Shown piece by piece: positions 1 through 8,757 of a stretch of DNA of 64,000 nucleotides. Each line of letters begins with the position of its first letter. The stretch's first letter is position 1. The notes below the pieces were generated by a model. The model was not told the origin of the DNA. It saw nothing but the letters and a program-made list of their open reading frames with translations, and did not search any database. Made by a program: the position numbers and the translations under genes. Source of the DNA: Bacteroidales bacterium (GTDB lineage Bacteria; Bacteroidota; Bacteroidia; Bacteroidales; Muribaculaceae); assembly GCA_014800685.1 (NCBI GenBank), contig JAAVFQ010000003.1, forward strand, positions 51,707 to 115,706, in the 5' to 3' direction.

Positions 1-1
1 T

Positions 2-238
2 TACCCCGAGTCCGCACAGCAGGACAACATTCAGGGACGTGTGATTGTGAAGTTCGTCGTAGAGAAAGATGGTTCTATCGGTCCGGCTCAGGTGGTGAAA
101 GGTGTTGAGCACGCCCTTGACCAGGAAGCCCTCCGAGTAGTCAGGGAGATGCCCAGATGGCAGCCCGGTAAGAACGACGGTGTCGCTGTGCGTTCCTGGC
201 TTACACTCCCCGTAACCTTCAGACTTACTGAAAAATAA
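2..238 (+). CDS. TonB family protein, C-terminal domain (5'-truncated by window edge)
   Basis: Only the last 78 codons are present; the reading frame is open from base 2 to the TAA at 236-238. The residues form a typical TonB C-terminal domain: a GRVIVKFVVEKDGSI strand, then an ALDQEALRVVREMPRWQPG helix with the P-x-W-xPG turn, then a final strand ending in PVTFRL. In the family this periplasmic domain contacts the TonB box of outer-membrane receptors and passes on energy from ExbBD. The next genes encode a periplasmic-binding lipoprotein and a TPR protein. Bacteroidetes often carry such TonB/PBP/TPR sets together, so a shared envelope role is likely, although the substrate cannot be told. 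Confidence 0.9.
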   Translation, partial: YPESAQQDNIQGRVIVKFVVEKDGSIGPAQVVKGVEHALDQEALRVVREMPRWQPGKNDGVAVRSWLTLPVTFRLTEK

Positions 239-425
239 TCTTTACTGTGACTGTGAGACTCCCCCTCATTGAGCAGCTCATATAGATTAAGGCCGCGTCC
301 CAAAAGAGATGTTAACATTTCTTGTGAGACAGGGTCTAATTTTTCATACTTACTTACCATATTTTTTATTAACGAGTGAACAAGGTTTTTTGCAGATTTG
401 TTAAAAATACAAAAACCACAATATT
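239..425. repeat. Intergenic spacer with a probable degenerate right half of the dispersed MITE-like element
   Basis: No convincing gene lies here; a minus-strand frame that crosses it also overlaps tonB and looks like a shadow. Bases about 310-357 carry CCCAAAAG, then TTGTGA, then TAATTTTTCATACTTACTTA. This is the order of landmarks in the right half of the full-length repeats at 3567-3746 and 39230-39412. I read it as a decayed partial copy, with modest certainty. Confidence 0.4.
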
Positions 426-602
426 ATGAACGGAAGATTATTATTTGGCATCTTTATGGTGCTCGTATATCTTGGAGTAGGACTCCTGTTTATCTTTGAT
501 ATTTTTAATATCGACAACACTGCAATCAGCGCAACAGTCGGTGGCATCCTTATAGTCTATGGCATCTGGCGAGGCTATCGGCTCTATCGCGGTTGGAACT
601 GA
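426..602 (+). CDS. Small two-helix membrane protein (58 aa)
   Basis: A 58-codon frame starts ATGAACGGAAG and stops TGA at 600-602. It encodes two hydrophobic segments: residues about 4-25 (LLFGIFMVLVYLGVGLLFIF) and about 34-47 (ISATVGGILIVYGIWRG). The tail is short and basic (YRLYRGW). Its size, the clean hydrophobic pattern and its place between tonB and the pstS-like gene argue for a real gene. I do not recognise the family. It may be an accessory subunit of the neighbouring envelope system, but that is inferred only from position. Confidence 0.65.
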   Translation: MNGRLLFGIFMVLVYLGVGLLFIFDIFNIDNTAISATVGGILIVYGIWRGYRLYRGWN

Positions 603-717
603 AAAATTCAAGCATAATGTCGTGAGGTGATTTCTTGCCTCACGCATTTAATTTACACCTCATTAATCAGATTCTTTAGGCACCTCTAAATTCATTCTGA
701 CGCAAAACATAACGAAT

Positions 718-1737
718 ATGAAAAAATTCACTATAAAGGCCCTGCTGCTATCAGCCATAACTATTTTTACGCTCTCATCGTGCACCGAAGTAAAACGAGG
801 AGAATACGTAAAAGGGAGCGGCACGATATGCTGCGATGACGGTTTTCGCAATATCATGGAAGAAGAGATAGAAGTCTTTGAATTCTCCTATCCGGACGCC
901 TCGATAATTCCATTTTACGTGAGTGAGAAAGAGGCGCTTGACTCTCTGATTGCAGATGCTACGCAGCAGATTGTAGTGAGCCGCGAGCTTACTAAAGAGG
1001 AAATTTCGTTTCTCAAGAAGAAACGTAAAAGAGTTGCCCGGCAGAATTGCATAGCTGTAGATGCCGTGGCTCTTATCGTCAATAAAGACAATCCCGTAGG
1101 AGCTCTCAGTCTTGAAGACATCAAGGGTATAATGACGGGTAAAATAGCCCGTTGGGATCAGCTTGCCGGTAATGACACTACGAGAATCAAACTTGTATTT
1201 GACAACGCCGGTTCCTCCACGGTCTCCTATATGCGTCAGAAATTTCTGGACAACAAGGGCACTATTTCCGACCATACATATTCATTCGCACAGAAGAATA
1301 ATGCTCAGGTCTTCGATGTCGTAAAGAAAGACCCGCGAGCACTCGGCATAATTTCAGTCAGCTGGCTTGGAGACAATCTCTCCGGGGCTAAGAAAGTGCC
1401 TCTCGATCAGCGAGTGGAAGACTATAAAAATGAAACAGACACTCTTGCTACAAACCTCACTACCGAAGTAAATATCATTAAAATCAGTAACCCTACGCAG
1501 GAGAATGACTTCAGCCCTGTATCATACGCCCCCTATCAGGCTTACATCTATTCAGGCGAATATCCTCTGGTAAGAAAGATCTACATGATATCCACCGCCT
1601 CCAATTCCACCGTCTCCCATAGCTTCTACACGTTCGTCACCGGCTATGTAGGGCAAAAGATTATCTCAAAAACGGGTATTCTGCCCTTCCATCTCAATCC
1701 CCGGGTGGTTAATCTTGTAGACAATTCAAAAAAATAA
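718..1737 (+). CDS. PstS-like phosphate/solute-binding lipoprotein
   Basis: This 339-aa protein begins with a lipoprotein signal: MKK, a hydrophobic run, then lipobox LSSC with the lipidated Cys at residue 22. The body resembles the PstS-like periplasmic binding fold, with GSGTICCDDGF near the start, a VDAVALIVNKDNPV segment near residue 115, LSLEDIKGIMTGKIARWDQL and a SSTVSYMRQKFL helix, all common in phosphate-binding ABC proteins. Residues 300-330 (HSFYTFVTGYVGQKII) match the family's closing helix. No permease or ATPase genes adjoin it. It sits between tonB and a TPR gene, as often in Bacteroidetes, so its ligand is uncertain and it may not feed an ABC transporter. Confidence 0.8.
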   Translation: MKKFTIKALLLSAITIFTLSSCTEVKRGEYVKGSGTICCDDGFRNIMEEEIEVFEFSYPDASIIPFYVSEKEALDSLIADATQQIVVSRELTKEEISFLKKKRKRVARQNCIAVDAVALIVNKDNPVGALSLEDIKGIMTGKIARWDQLAGNDTTRIKLVFDNAGSSTVSYMRQKFLDNKGTISDHTYSFAQKNNAQVFDVVKKDPRALGIISVSWLGDNLSGAKKVPLDQRVEDYKNETDTLATNLTTEVNIIKISNPTQENDFSPVSYAPYQAYIYSGEYPLVRKIYMISTASNSTVSHSFYTFVTGYVGQKIISKTGILPFHLNPRVVNLVDNSKK

Positions 1738-1792
1738 CGAGGCTGCAAGGAACTCCTCCCCTCCCCTCGCGACTTAAACTTCTAAAAAGTGC

Positions 1793-1842
1793 TTTTTTGC
1801 CGTCGATTTTTTGTGGACTGCACAATAAACCGACGGCAAAAA
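1793..1842. terminator. Inverted repeat with 12-bp perfect arms after the pstS-like gene
   Basis: TTTTTGCCGTCG (1794-1805) is exactly complementary to CGACGGCAAAAA (1831-1842), with a 25-base loop. The A/T-rich ends make this a possible bidirectional terminator in the spacer between the PstS-like and TPR genes. An operator is an alternative. Confidence 0.5.
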
Positions 1843-1940
1843 CGTAGGTCTAATAGGGAAGGAGTGTTAAAGCCCTCCTTATACAGAATTGACTCAACCC
1901 ATCTCTCTCCACCCTAAAAGAAAATTCAAGAAAATACAAT

Positions 1941-3560
1941 ATGAAATTAAGAGCACTCTTTTCCGCATGCATCGCTGGAGCATCTCTGCTCGGCTTCGCT
2001 CAAACCCACGTAGAGGGTATTGAATACTACAACGCCGACCAGTTTAACAATGCTCGCGAACTCCTCACCCGAAATATGAACAATTCGGGCACTGATAAGG
2101 CTATGTCAAATTTCTATCTCGGTCAGATCTCTCTGCTTGAGAAAGACATCAACAAAGCCAAATCCTACTTCGAAGCCGGCATTGCAGCCAATCCCGAAAA
2201 TGCTTATAACTATGTGGGACTCGGACAAATTCTTCTCCCCACAGATCCTAAAGCAGCGCAGGCTCAATTCAAGCTTGCTGAGAAATATGGCAAGAAGGAT
2301 GCCGCCCTTCAAGTGGCTATAGCTCGCGCATACTATGACGTAGACCCTGTCACTTACGAGAAAGAGATAACCAAGCGTCTCACAAAGGCACAAAGCACAG
2401 ACCTCAATGAACCTGCCATCTACATTTTCGAAGGTGACCGTGCCCGAGACGTAAAAAACTGGGGCGAAGCTGCCGGCCAGTATGAAATGGCAATAAATTT
2501 TGACCCTCAGACTCCGGCTGCCTACGTTAAGTATGCCAACATGTATAAGCTGGTGAATCCCGCCTACACCATCATGAAGCTTCAGGAGCTTCTCCAGAAG
2601 AACCCCTCATCAGCTCTCGGACAGCGTGAGCTCGCCAATGCTTATTATCAGCAGGATAAATACAAAGAGGCGGCTGAGGCATACGGTAAATACGTAAATA
2701 ATCCCAACCACTTCAAGCAGGACGAAGATCGCTATGCGCTCCTCCTCTTCTCTGACGGTGACTATCAGAAGGGTTATGACTATGCTTCCGGCCTGCTTGC
2801 TTCCGACTCCAAGAACTTCACTGCGCAGCGTTTCCAGTTTATGAATGCAGCCCAGATTAAGGAGATGGAATCTCAGCTCCTTCCCATGGCCGAGGCTCTC
2901 TGGAATGCTCACAAGGCTAATAGCGCAAATAAATTTGCTCCCATCGACTACACGCTCATCGCTGATGAGTTCAATAGAGCCAAGCGCCCGGAAGAGGCAA
3001 TCGCCGTGCTGCAGGAGGGCATCACAGAGATTCCTGAACAGAAATCTCTCATCAAGGACCTCGCACTTGTCTATTACGACATGAACGACAACATGAAGGC
3101 TCTTGATCTCCTTAAAAAATATGCATCTGAGGTAAGCAATCTTAACTATAGCGATGCGTTCCTTCTTGCCAACATCGCTTACGTAGCATCATTTGATGCT
3201 CCCGATGCTGCCGCTAAGAGCGACCTCCTCAAAACAGCGGCCTCATACGCTGAGAAAGCTGCCGAGCTCAATCCTAAATCTTATCGTCCCGTGAAGCGTC
3301 AGGGCGACATTGCCGGCATTGCCGCAGGCGGTGGTGCCGCAGGTAACGCTGCAAAACTGCCCCTCTACATCAAGGCCGCTGAGATGATCGAGCAGAATGG
3401 CGAGACGCCTTCAGCCTCTGATGCTCAAGACATTTACGTAACTATCGGTGAATATTACAGAACCCAGGGCAACAACGCTGCTGCTAAAGATGCCTTCTCA
3501 AAATATCTTAAAGTGCAGCCCGGTGATGCAAATATTCAGAAAATAGTCAACTCTCTCTGA
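1941..3560 (+). CDS. Exported tetratricopeptide repeat (TPR) protein
   Basis: This 539-aa protein opens with a signal peptide (MKLRALFSACIAGASLLGFAQ) and consists mainly of TPR-type helical pairs. Examples are NFYLGQISLLEKDINKAKSY followed by NAYNYVGLGQILLPTDPKAA, GEAAGQYEMAINFDPQTPAA, and LVYYDMNDNMKALDLLKKY; the last unit is near residues 495-535 (YVTIGEYYRTQGNNAAAKDAF). TPR proteins act as protein-binding scaffolds; this one should act in the periplasm. It follows the TonB and PstS-like genes in the same direction, supporting one envelope-associated set. C-ending codons dominate, as in the glyA and ompA genes of this window, suggesting strong expression. No catalytic domain is visible. Confidence 0.85.
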   Translation: MKLRALFSACIAGASLLGFAQTHVEGIEYYNADQFNNARELLTRNMNNSGTDKAMSNFYLGQISLLEKDINKAKSYFEAGIAANPENAYNYVGLGQILLPTDPKAAQAQFKLAEKYGKKDAALQVAIARAYYDVDPVTYEKEITKRLTKAQSTDLNEPAIYIFEGDRARDVKNWGEAAGQYEMAINFDPQTPAAYVKYANMYKLVNPAYTIMKLQELLQKNPSSALGQRELANAYYQQDKYKEAAEAYGKYVNNPNHFKQDEDRYALLLFSDGDYQKGYDYASGLLASDSKNFTAQRFQFMNAAQIKEMESQLLPMAEALWNAHKANSANKFAPIDYTLIADEFNRAKRPEEAIAVLQEGITEIPEQKSLIKDLALVYYDMNDNMKALDLLKKYASEVSNLNYSDAFLLANIAYVASFDAPDAAAKSDLLKTAASYAEKAAELNPKSYRPVKRQGDIAGIAAGGGAAGNAAKLPLYIKAAEMIEQNGETPSASDAQDIYVTIGEYYRTQGNNAAAKDAFSKYLKVQPGDANIQKIVNSL

Positions 3561-3566
3561 ATAATG

Positions 3567-3746
3567 AAGTGCTAAAAATTAATGGATGTATAAAACTAAG
3601 GAATTTTGGAGATAATTTCCGTCGGAGCGAAGGAAGTGCAAGTCTTATCTAACTGAGTGACGACGTGCAATTAACCCAAAAGGATAAGTTCTATACTACA
3701 AGATTTTTAATCTTACACATACCGTTTAATTTTTAGAACTTACTCA
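3567..3746 (+). repeat. MITE-like dispersed element, full-length copy A
   Basis: About 180 bp bounded by AAGTGCTAAAAATTAATG on the left and CGTTTAATTTTTAGAACTTA on the right, which are imperfect inverted repeats of each other. It shares internal blocks with copies at 39230-39412 and 44821-45003: ATTTTGGAGATAATT (3603-3617), ATCTAACTGAGTGACGAC (3647-3664) and CCCAAAAGGA. Left and right halves are themselves roughly inverted, so a transcript or single strand could fold into one long hairpin. No coding capacity is seen. Confidence 0.8.
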
Positions 3747-3765
3747 TCTATTCTTTAACACCTAA

Positions 3766-3810
3766 GGAGGGTGCGCCAAAATTTAGAATTTTGACACGCC
3801 CTCCCTTTCT
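3766..3810. terminator. Palindromic terminator of the GAGGGTGTGTC family
   Basis: GGAGGGTGCGCCAAAATT pairs with AATTTTGACACGCCCTCC, followed by CTTTCTTTC on the plus strand. It lies after the TPR gene and copy A and ahead of the peptidase gene. Very similar arm sequences recur at several other gene ends in this window. Confidence 0.75.
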
Positions 3811-3830
3811 TTCAACCATACTTTTAGCCA

Positions 3831-5735
3831 ATGAGCCTAACATCCAGATTAGCCTTTATACTTCTAAGCGGAGCTTCCGCTATATCTCTACAAGCCAAGA
3901 CGATATCCTCGTCAGAAGCCAAAAGAATCGCTGATGAGTTTTTAGGAGAAAAGTGCGTAAAAGTCTCTACAGCACCTCTTAAAATCAATCGACTCTCCGA
4001 GAATCCTGAGTCGGCACCTTTTTATATTTTCAACAAAGAAAACGGCAACGGCTTTGTAATTATCTCCGGAGATGACGTTCTTCCCTCCGTTCTGGGATAT
4101 TCAGACAGAAACTCCTTTGACGCCTCTTCCACTATTCCCCCTCAGCTGGAATGGTTGCTCAGTGGATATGCCGCTGGAATCAGTGCCGTGCACAATGGGG
4201 AGGCTCCGGTAAAAATGGCCGGGCAGAAAGAGCCCGTGCTTCTCAAGACCGCTGACTGGGGTCAGCTTGAGCCTTACAACAGCGCGTGCCCCCTTAAATA
4301 TTATACCGGATGCGGGGCAACCACCATGGCCATATTGATGAACTATTATCAATATCCGCAAAAAGGGAACGGTTCGCACTCTTACGTTTGGAACCGCACA
4401 CGACTCTCCTTTAACTTCGAGACCCCGTTCAAGTGGGATCTTATGCTTGACAGCTACGCCGACGGGAACTATACGACTGAAGAAGCGAACGCCGTGGCTC
4501 AGCTGATGAAGGGTTGCGGCACTATTCTTGAAATGAATTATAGTCCGGTCGAAAGCACCAGTTACGCCTCTAACTTCCCGAGAATAGCTAAGTTTATGGG
4601 ATATAGCAATAATTGCGAATATATAGAAAAGGTAAAATTCAACATCTCTGACGATGACTGGTTTGCCCTAATAGACTCTCATCTTGACAGGAACAGGCCT
4701 GTCCCCTATCGCGGAGCTAACGCCGCAGACACAGGCGGCCACATCTTCATTCTTGACGGCCGGGACGGCAAAGGGCTCTATCATCTTAATTGGGGATGGG
4801 ATGGCCAGTATAACGGCTACTACAACCTTGCCGCCCTCACTCCTGCCGGACACCAATATTCCTATAATCAGGGAATGGTAATAAACGCATATCCCGCTCC
4901 GGAAGATAATTTTCTTTATTCTCCCATGACCACTACCGGAGAGAATCAGTCCATAGGTCTAAGCATAAACCGTGAGGACATAAAGGCTGATGATACCTTC
5001 TATGCCTGCGTCTCCGGCCTCAAAAACCGCGGCATACAGTTTGAATCCGGCGAACTGGCGTTAGCTCTCGTGGATTCTGAGGGAAACATTAAGGACGCGA
5101 CAGAAATACAGAACTTCGGTCTGCAGCCCTCCTATTACTATACTACCTTCACTTTCCCGGAAGTTTCATTCTCCACAGACGCTACTGAAGGTGACAGAGT
5201 CCAACTCGTGCATCGCGTAGATGACGAGTCTGAATGGCAATTCGTAATTGCCGGTTATGGCACCCTAAGCAGCCTTCCGGCCTTCGGACACAAGCCTGAC
5301 TACTGTGCCCTCACGTGGAAAGTAGACCCTCGTGTTTCCATCCAGAGCTATAACGGGCAGCACAAGGACCGTGGACTTAAAAACAACCGTTATGATTTCT
5401 ATGTAAGCTTTGATACCTCGGAAGTTGAACGCGTGCGCATCTACCTCAACGGACGCGCTAATCAGTATTCCAACGGCGGATGGGTGAATTTCCCACTTCT
5501 CACGGCCGATAACTATGAGATAGAAGTCAGAGGTTACCCGGAGATTCCCGGAAGCGCCGATGAAATTATTGATAACTCAATTTCCTCAGATGCATACGTC
5601 TTTACCCCGGAGGGAATCGCTTTAGGCTGCTTCAAAAGCATAGAGGAGGCTGACGAAGCGATAGCTAACTATTCCTCAGGCATTTATATCATTAGGTGCG
5701 GAGATAAGACAGTGAAAAGACTTTCAGCTAACTGA
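3831..5735 (+). CDS. Secreted C10 family (streptopain-like) cysteine peptidase
   Basis: This 634-aa protein has a signal peptide (residues 1-22), then an N-terminal Spi/propeptide-like region (ISSSEAKRIADEFLG ... ENGNGFVIISGDDVLPSVLGYSD). The papain-like C10 catalytic core follows. The catalytic Cys is Cys161 in TGCGATTMAILMNYY and the catalytic His is His304 in DTGGHIFILDG, followed by the LNWGWDGQYNGYY signature. A long C-terminal region of beta-rich domains ends in a segment (about 590-634) with YVFTPEGIALG and GIYIIRCGDKTVKRL. That ending resembles a type IX secretion sorting domain, although I cannot confirm it. The family includes SpeB and interpain, proteases that cleave host or microbial proteins outside the cell. 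The gene appears to stand alone, after a terminator. Confidence 0.88.
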   Translation: MSLTSRLAFILLSGASAISLQAKTISSSEAKRIADEFLGEKCVKVSTAPLKINRLSENPESAPFYIFNKENGNGFVIISGDDVLPSVLGYSDRNSFDASSTIPPQLEWLLSGYAAGISAVHNGEAPVKMAGQKEPVLLKTADWGQLEPYNSACPLKYYTGCGATTMAILMNYYQYPQKGNGSHSYVWNRTRLSFNFETPFKWDLMLDSYADGNYTTEEANAVAQLMKGCGTILEMNYSPVESTSYASNFPRIAKFMGYSNNCEYIEKVKFNISDDDWFALIDSHLDRNRPVPYRGANAADTGGHIFILDGRDGKGLYHLNWGWDGQYNGYYNLAALTPAGHQYSYNQGMVINAYPAPEDNFLYSPMTTTGENQSIGLSINREDIKADDTFYACVSGLKNRGIQFESGELALALVDSEGNIKDATEIQNFGLQPSYYYTTFTFPEVSFSTDATEGDRVQLVHRVDDESEWQFVIAGYGTLSSLPAFGHKPDYCALTWKVDPRVSIQSYNGQHKDRGLKNNRYDFYVSFDTSEVERVRIYLNGRANQYSNGGWVNFPLLTADNYEIEVRGYPEIPGSADEIIDNSISSDAYVFTPEGIALGCFKSIEEADEAIANYSSGIYIIRCGDKTVKRLSAN

Positions 5736-5736
5736 A

Positions 5737-6147
5737 AAGTGAGTTCTAAAAATTAAACTCTCGTGCTATGAAACAATGTCGGGACATACACTTCAGTTGG
5801 AATTCACTATTCTTCGCATAAAATATACAGAAAAAAATCCTTAAAATTCCTAATGGATTTTAAGGATTTTTTTGTAATTTTGTGGGCGAAAAGTAAGCAT
5901 ATAAAGGCGTTATCACCGGCGCCGTAGATTATGCTCCGGCTGCCTCGCAAAACGGTTTTAACCTGCTCTTTGCAAGCATGACGTGGTTTATCACCAGACA
6001 AAGAAAAGAGATCAGGGAGACCGTTGATGTTACATTTATTTACATCATAGAGGTAAGTGGAGAAAACAAATGTGCATGTAAAGTCTTGGATTTTATAGCA
6101 CAAGAGTTTTCATTTCACGATTTCGTTTAATTTTTAGAACTTACTTA
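5737..6147. repeat. 411-bp region bounded by inverted repeat ends, upstream of nqrA
   Basis: The left end (5737-5772: AAGTGAGTTCTAAAAATTAA, then CTCTCGTGCTATG) is matched in inverse by the right end (6098-6147: TAGCACAAGAG, then CGTTTAATTTTTAGAACTTA). The ends are those of the MITE-like family, but the interior is different. It includes a -7-like TAATTTTG and a 78-codon open stretch (5896-6129) that lacks an upstream start codon. It could be a larger relative of the element, or two solo ends flanking unrelated DNA. The leader of the nqr operon probably starts inside it. Confidence 0.6.
5875..5882 (+). promoter_or_regulatory. Candidate -7 element for the nqr operon
   Basis: TAATTTTG fits the Bacteroidetes -7 consensus TAnnTTTG. 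No good TTTG stands 20 nt upstream, so the call is weak. If used, it would give a leader of about 285 nt before nqrA. Confidence 0.4.
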
Positions 6148-6174
6148 GAACCAACATAGCAATTACTTATCCTT

Positions 6175-7512
6175 ATGAGTAATACGATAAAAATAAAAAA
6201 AGGACTTGACATCCCACTGCAGGGAGCAGCCTCCGGAAAAATTTCCGACTGCACTGCTGTCTCGCTGGCCGGAATCGTGCCTGACGATTTTCCCGGATAT
6301 AAATGGAAGGCAATAGTCAAGCCCGGAGAAAAAGTTAAATGCGGAGACCCTCTGCTCACAGACAAAGAGACAGGCAGAATTTTTCTTACTTCGCCTCTAA
6401 GTGGCAGCGTGGAAGAAATCAGACGCGGTGAGCGCAGAAAAATCCTTGCAGTCACAGTGAGACGCGAAGACTCTGCCTCCTCTCTCATACTCGATGGGTT
6501 TCCTTTCACCACCGCAGAGACCATCAAGGAAGCTCTTCTGAGAAGCGGCCTATGGGCCATGATGAGACAGCGACCCTACGACGTAATCCCCGACCCCTCA
6601 GTGACTCCTCGGGATATTTTTATCACAGCTCTTGACTCCGCACCCCTCGCGCCCGCTCTTTTCTCCGAAAAGGATAAGGCAGACATTCAGAGCGGAGTTG
6701 CCGCAATGCGTCATCTCACTTCCGGAAACGTCTATCTCACATTCCCAAAAGGGAAAAGTATGGACATCTCCGGCGCGGAAATATTTGAAATAGAGGGTCC
6801 GCATCCCGCTGGCAACGTAAGTGTGCAGATAGACAAGATAGATGCCGTCAATAAGGGCGAGACCGTATGGGCTCTTGACATCGCCACGCTGATACGCATC
6901 GGAAAACTTTCTCGCACCGGTGTGACAGACTATCAGACATCTGTGGCAGTAACGGGACCGTTAGCCATTGACCCTCATATCATTACCACCATCATAGGGG
7001 CCGAGATAAAAGAGATTATCAAACCCTTCATGCCCGCAGACACCTCAGACGTGCGCGTAATAAGCGGAAATGTACTCACCGGAAAGCGTATTAATCCTCA
7101 GGATGGCTTTCTTCGCTATCCCTATCGGCAAATTACTCTTCTGAAAGAGGGTGCGCATGCCGATGAGTTTATGGGCTGGGCATCGCTAAGCCCGGAGAAA
7201 TATTCTGTGAAAAGGAATTTCCCCGCATTCCTCAGAGGATTGTCAAAGCCCTTCCCCTTCGATGCGCGCATTAAGGGTGGCCACCGGGCCATGATTCTGA
7301 GTGAAGAATACGACAAGGTGTTTCCCATGGACATCTATCCGGAATTCCTGCTTAAAGCCATAATGGCTCGCGACATCGACAAAATGGAGCAACTCGGCAT
7401 ATATGAAGTAGCTCCTGAAGATTTCGCTCTTCCCGAATTTGTGGATACTTCAAAAATAGAACTCCAGAAAATAGTACGCGAAGGCCTTGATTATCTGAGA
7501 AATGAAATCTGA
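6175..7512 (+). CDS. nqrA: Na+-translocating NADH:quinone reductase subunit A
   Basis: This 445-aa subunit is the usual length for NqrA, the peripheral non-flavin subunit of the six-subunit sodium-pumping NADH:quinone oxidoreductase. It begins IKIKKGLDIPLQG, the conserved N-terminal stretch. The barrel-sandwich segment WKAIVKPGEKVKCGDPLL follows, and the C-terminal part contains KMEQLGIYEVAPEDFALPEF, also typical. The next five genes are nqrB-F in standard order and strand, with nqrB 32 bp downstream. The start codon follows the MITE-like right end at 6124-6147. Confidence 0.97.
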   Translation: MSNTIKIKKGLDIPLQGAASGKISDCTAVSLAGIVPDDFPGYKWKAIVKPGEKVKCGDPLLTDKETGRIFLTSPLSGSVEEIRRGERRKILAVTVRREDSASSLILDGFPFTTAETIKEALLRSGLWAMMRQRPYDVIPDPSVTPRDIFITALDSAPLAPALFSEKDKADIQSGVAAMRHLTSGNVYLTFPKGKSMDISGAEIFEIEGPHPAGNVSVQIDKIDAVNKGETVWALDIATLIRIGKLSRTGVTDYQTSVAVTGPLAIDPHIITTIIGAEIKEIIKPFMPADTSDVRVISGNVLTGKRINPQDGFLRYPYRQITLLKEGAHADEFMGWASLSPEKYSVKRNFPAFLRGLSKPFPFDARIKGGHRAMILSEEYDKVFPMDIYPEFLLKAIMARDIDKMEQLGIYEVAPEDFALPEFVDTSKIELQKIVREGLDYLRNEI

Positions 7513-7544
7513 CCTACCCATCTCCACTAAATAAACAGACTGAC

Positions 7545-8744
7545 GTGAAACTTAAAGAATCGATAGACAGGATAAAGCCCAATTTCGAGAAAGGGGGTAA
7601 ACTATATCCCCTGCACTCCGTGTTTGACGGCTTTTACACCTTCCTCTTCACTCCCAATGAGACATCCCGTTCCGGGGTGCATATTCATGACGCCAACGAC
7701 TCCAAGCGCACCATGATAACAGTAGTGCTTGCACTCCTACCATGTATGCTCTTCGGAATGTGGAATATAGGCTACCAGAATGCCCTGGCCACCGGAAGTC
7801 CTGACCGATCAGTATTTGCTCTTTTCCTCTTCGGGCTTCTCACGGTTCTTCCGCAGATTATCACGGCCTACGTAGTAGGACTCGGCATAGAGTTTATAGT
7901 AGCCCAGATAAGGGGTCATGAGATTCAGGAGGGATTTCTCGTGTCAGGACTCCTTATCCCGATGATATGTCCCCCCGACACTCCATGCTGGATCATTGCC
8001 ATAGCTGTAGCATTTTCAGTAATTTTCGCAAAAGAGGTGTTCGGAGGCACCGGCTACAACTTCCTTAACGTCGCCCTCGTCAGCCGCGCATTTCTTTTCT
8101 TTGCCTATCCTCAGAAAATGAGCGGCGACGGAGTGTTCGTTTCCTTAGGAGACTCAGCCACAGTGCATGGATTCTCAGGCGCTACCCCCCTCGGACAGCT
8201 CGCTTCATCTACTGATCCTTCGACTGTAACCCTCACAAATGTAGACGGCTCTCCAATGGACTTTATGCAAGCCTTCTGGGGTCTGATTCCCGGTTCGTGG
8301 GGAGAGACTTCTACTTTCTGCATTCTCATCGGCGCCGTGATTCTGCTTGCTACCGGCATTGCCTCGTGGAAGATAATGGTCTCAGGAGTGGCCGGAGGGT
8401 TCTTTATGGCACTCCTTGCCCATAACTTTGCATCGCCACTCTATCCTGTCACCTATCTAAATCCTTGGGAACAGCTCTGCCTCGGCGGCTTCGCCTTCGC
8501 CCTGGTATTCATGGCTACCGACCCGGTGACCGCTTGTCGCACCAACATCGGCAAGTGGATATACGGATTTCTAACCGGCGCTCTCGCCATCCTCATCAGA
8601 TGCTATAATTCAGGCTACCCGGAAGGGGCTATGCTCGCAGTGCTACTTATGAACTGCTTCGCCTCTCTCATAGACTATTGCGTAGTCAATACTAATATCC
8701 GCCGCAGACAGAAAAGACTCGTGGCTAAGCAATCCATAAAATAA
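7545..8744 (+). CDS. nqrB: Na+-translocating NADH:quinone reductase subunit B
   Basis: This 399-aa integral membrane subunit has about ten hydrophobic helices. The covalent FMN site is visible as GFSGATPLGQL, with the acceptor Thr at about residue 214; in the family ApbE attaches FMN to this Thr by a phosphoester bond. The RnfD/NqrB core is clear (GYNFLNVALVSRAFLFFAYP, ATDPVTACRTNIGKWIYGFL). NqrB carries electrons to quinone and takes part in Na+ movement. The FMN transferase gene apbE is at 62123 in this window, outside the operon. nqrC starts 13 bp downstream. Confidence 0.97.
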   Translation: MKLKESIDRIKPNFEKGGKLYPLHSVFDGFYTFLFTPNETSRSGVHIHDANDSKRTMITVVLALLPCMLFGMWNIGYQNALATGSPDRSVFALFLFGLLTVLPQIITAYVVGLGIEFIVAQIRGHEIQEGFLVSGLLIPMICPPDTPCWIIAIAVAFSVIFAKEVFGGTGYNFLNVALVSRAFLFFAYPQKMSGDGVFVSLGDSATVHGFSGATPLGQLASSTDPSTVTLTNVDGSPMDFMQAFWGLIPGSWGETSTFCILIGAVILLATGIASWKIMVSGVAGGFFMALLAHNFASPLYPVTYLNPWEQLCLGGFAFALVFMATDPVTACRTNIGKWIYGFLTGALAILIRCYNSGYPEGAMLAVLLMNCFASLIDYCVVNTNIRRRQKRLVAKQSIK

Positions 8745-8757
8745 AAAACCTGACGAT

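Noticed and set aside
88..360. 90-codon minus-strand frame opposite tonB
   Set aside because: Half of it is antisense to the TonB domain and its start falls in the repeat end ACTTACTTACC; no domain is visible.
5807..6103. 98-codon minus-strand frame upstream of nqrA
   Set aside because: It lies inside the repeat-bounded region, has no recognisable domain or ribosome-binding region, and is better explained as chance in AT-rich DNA.
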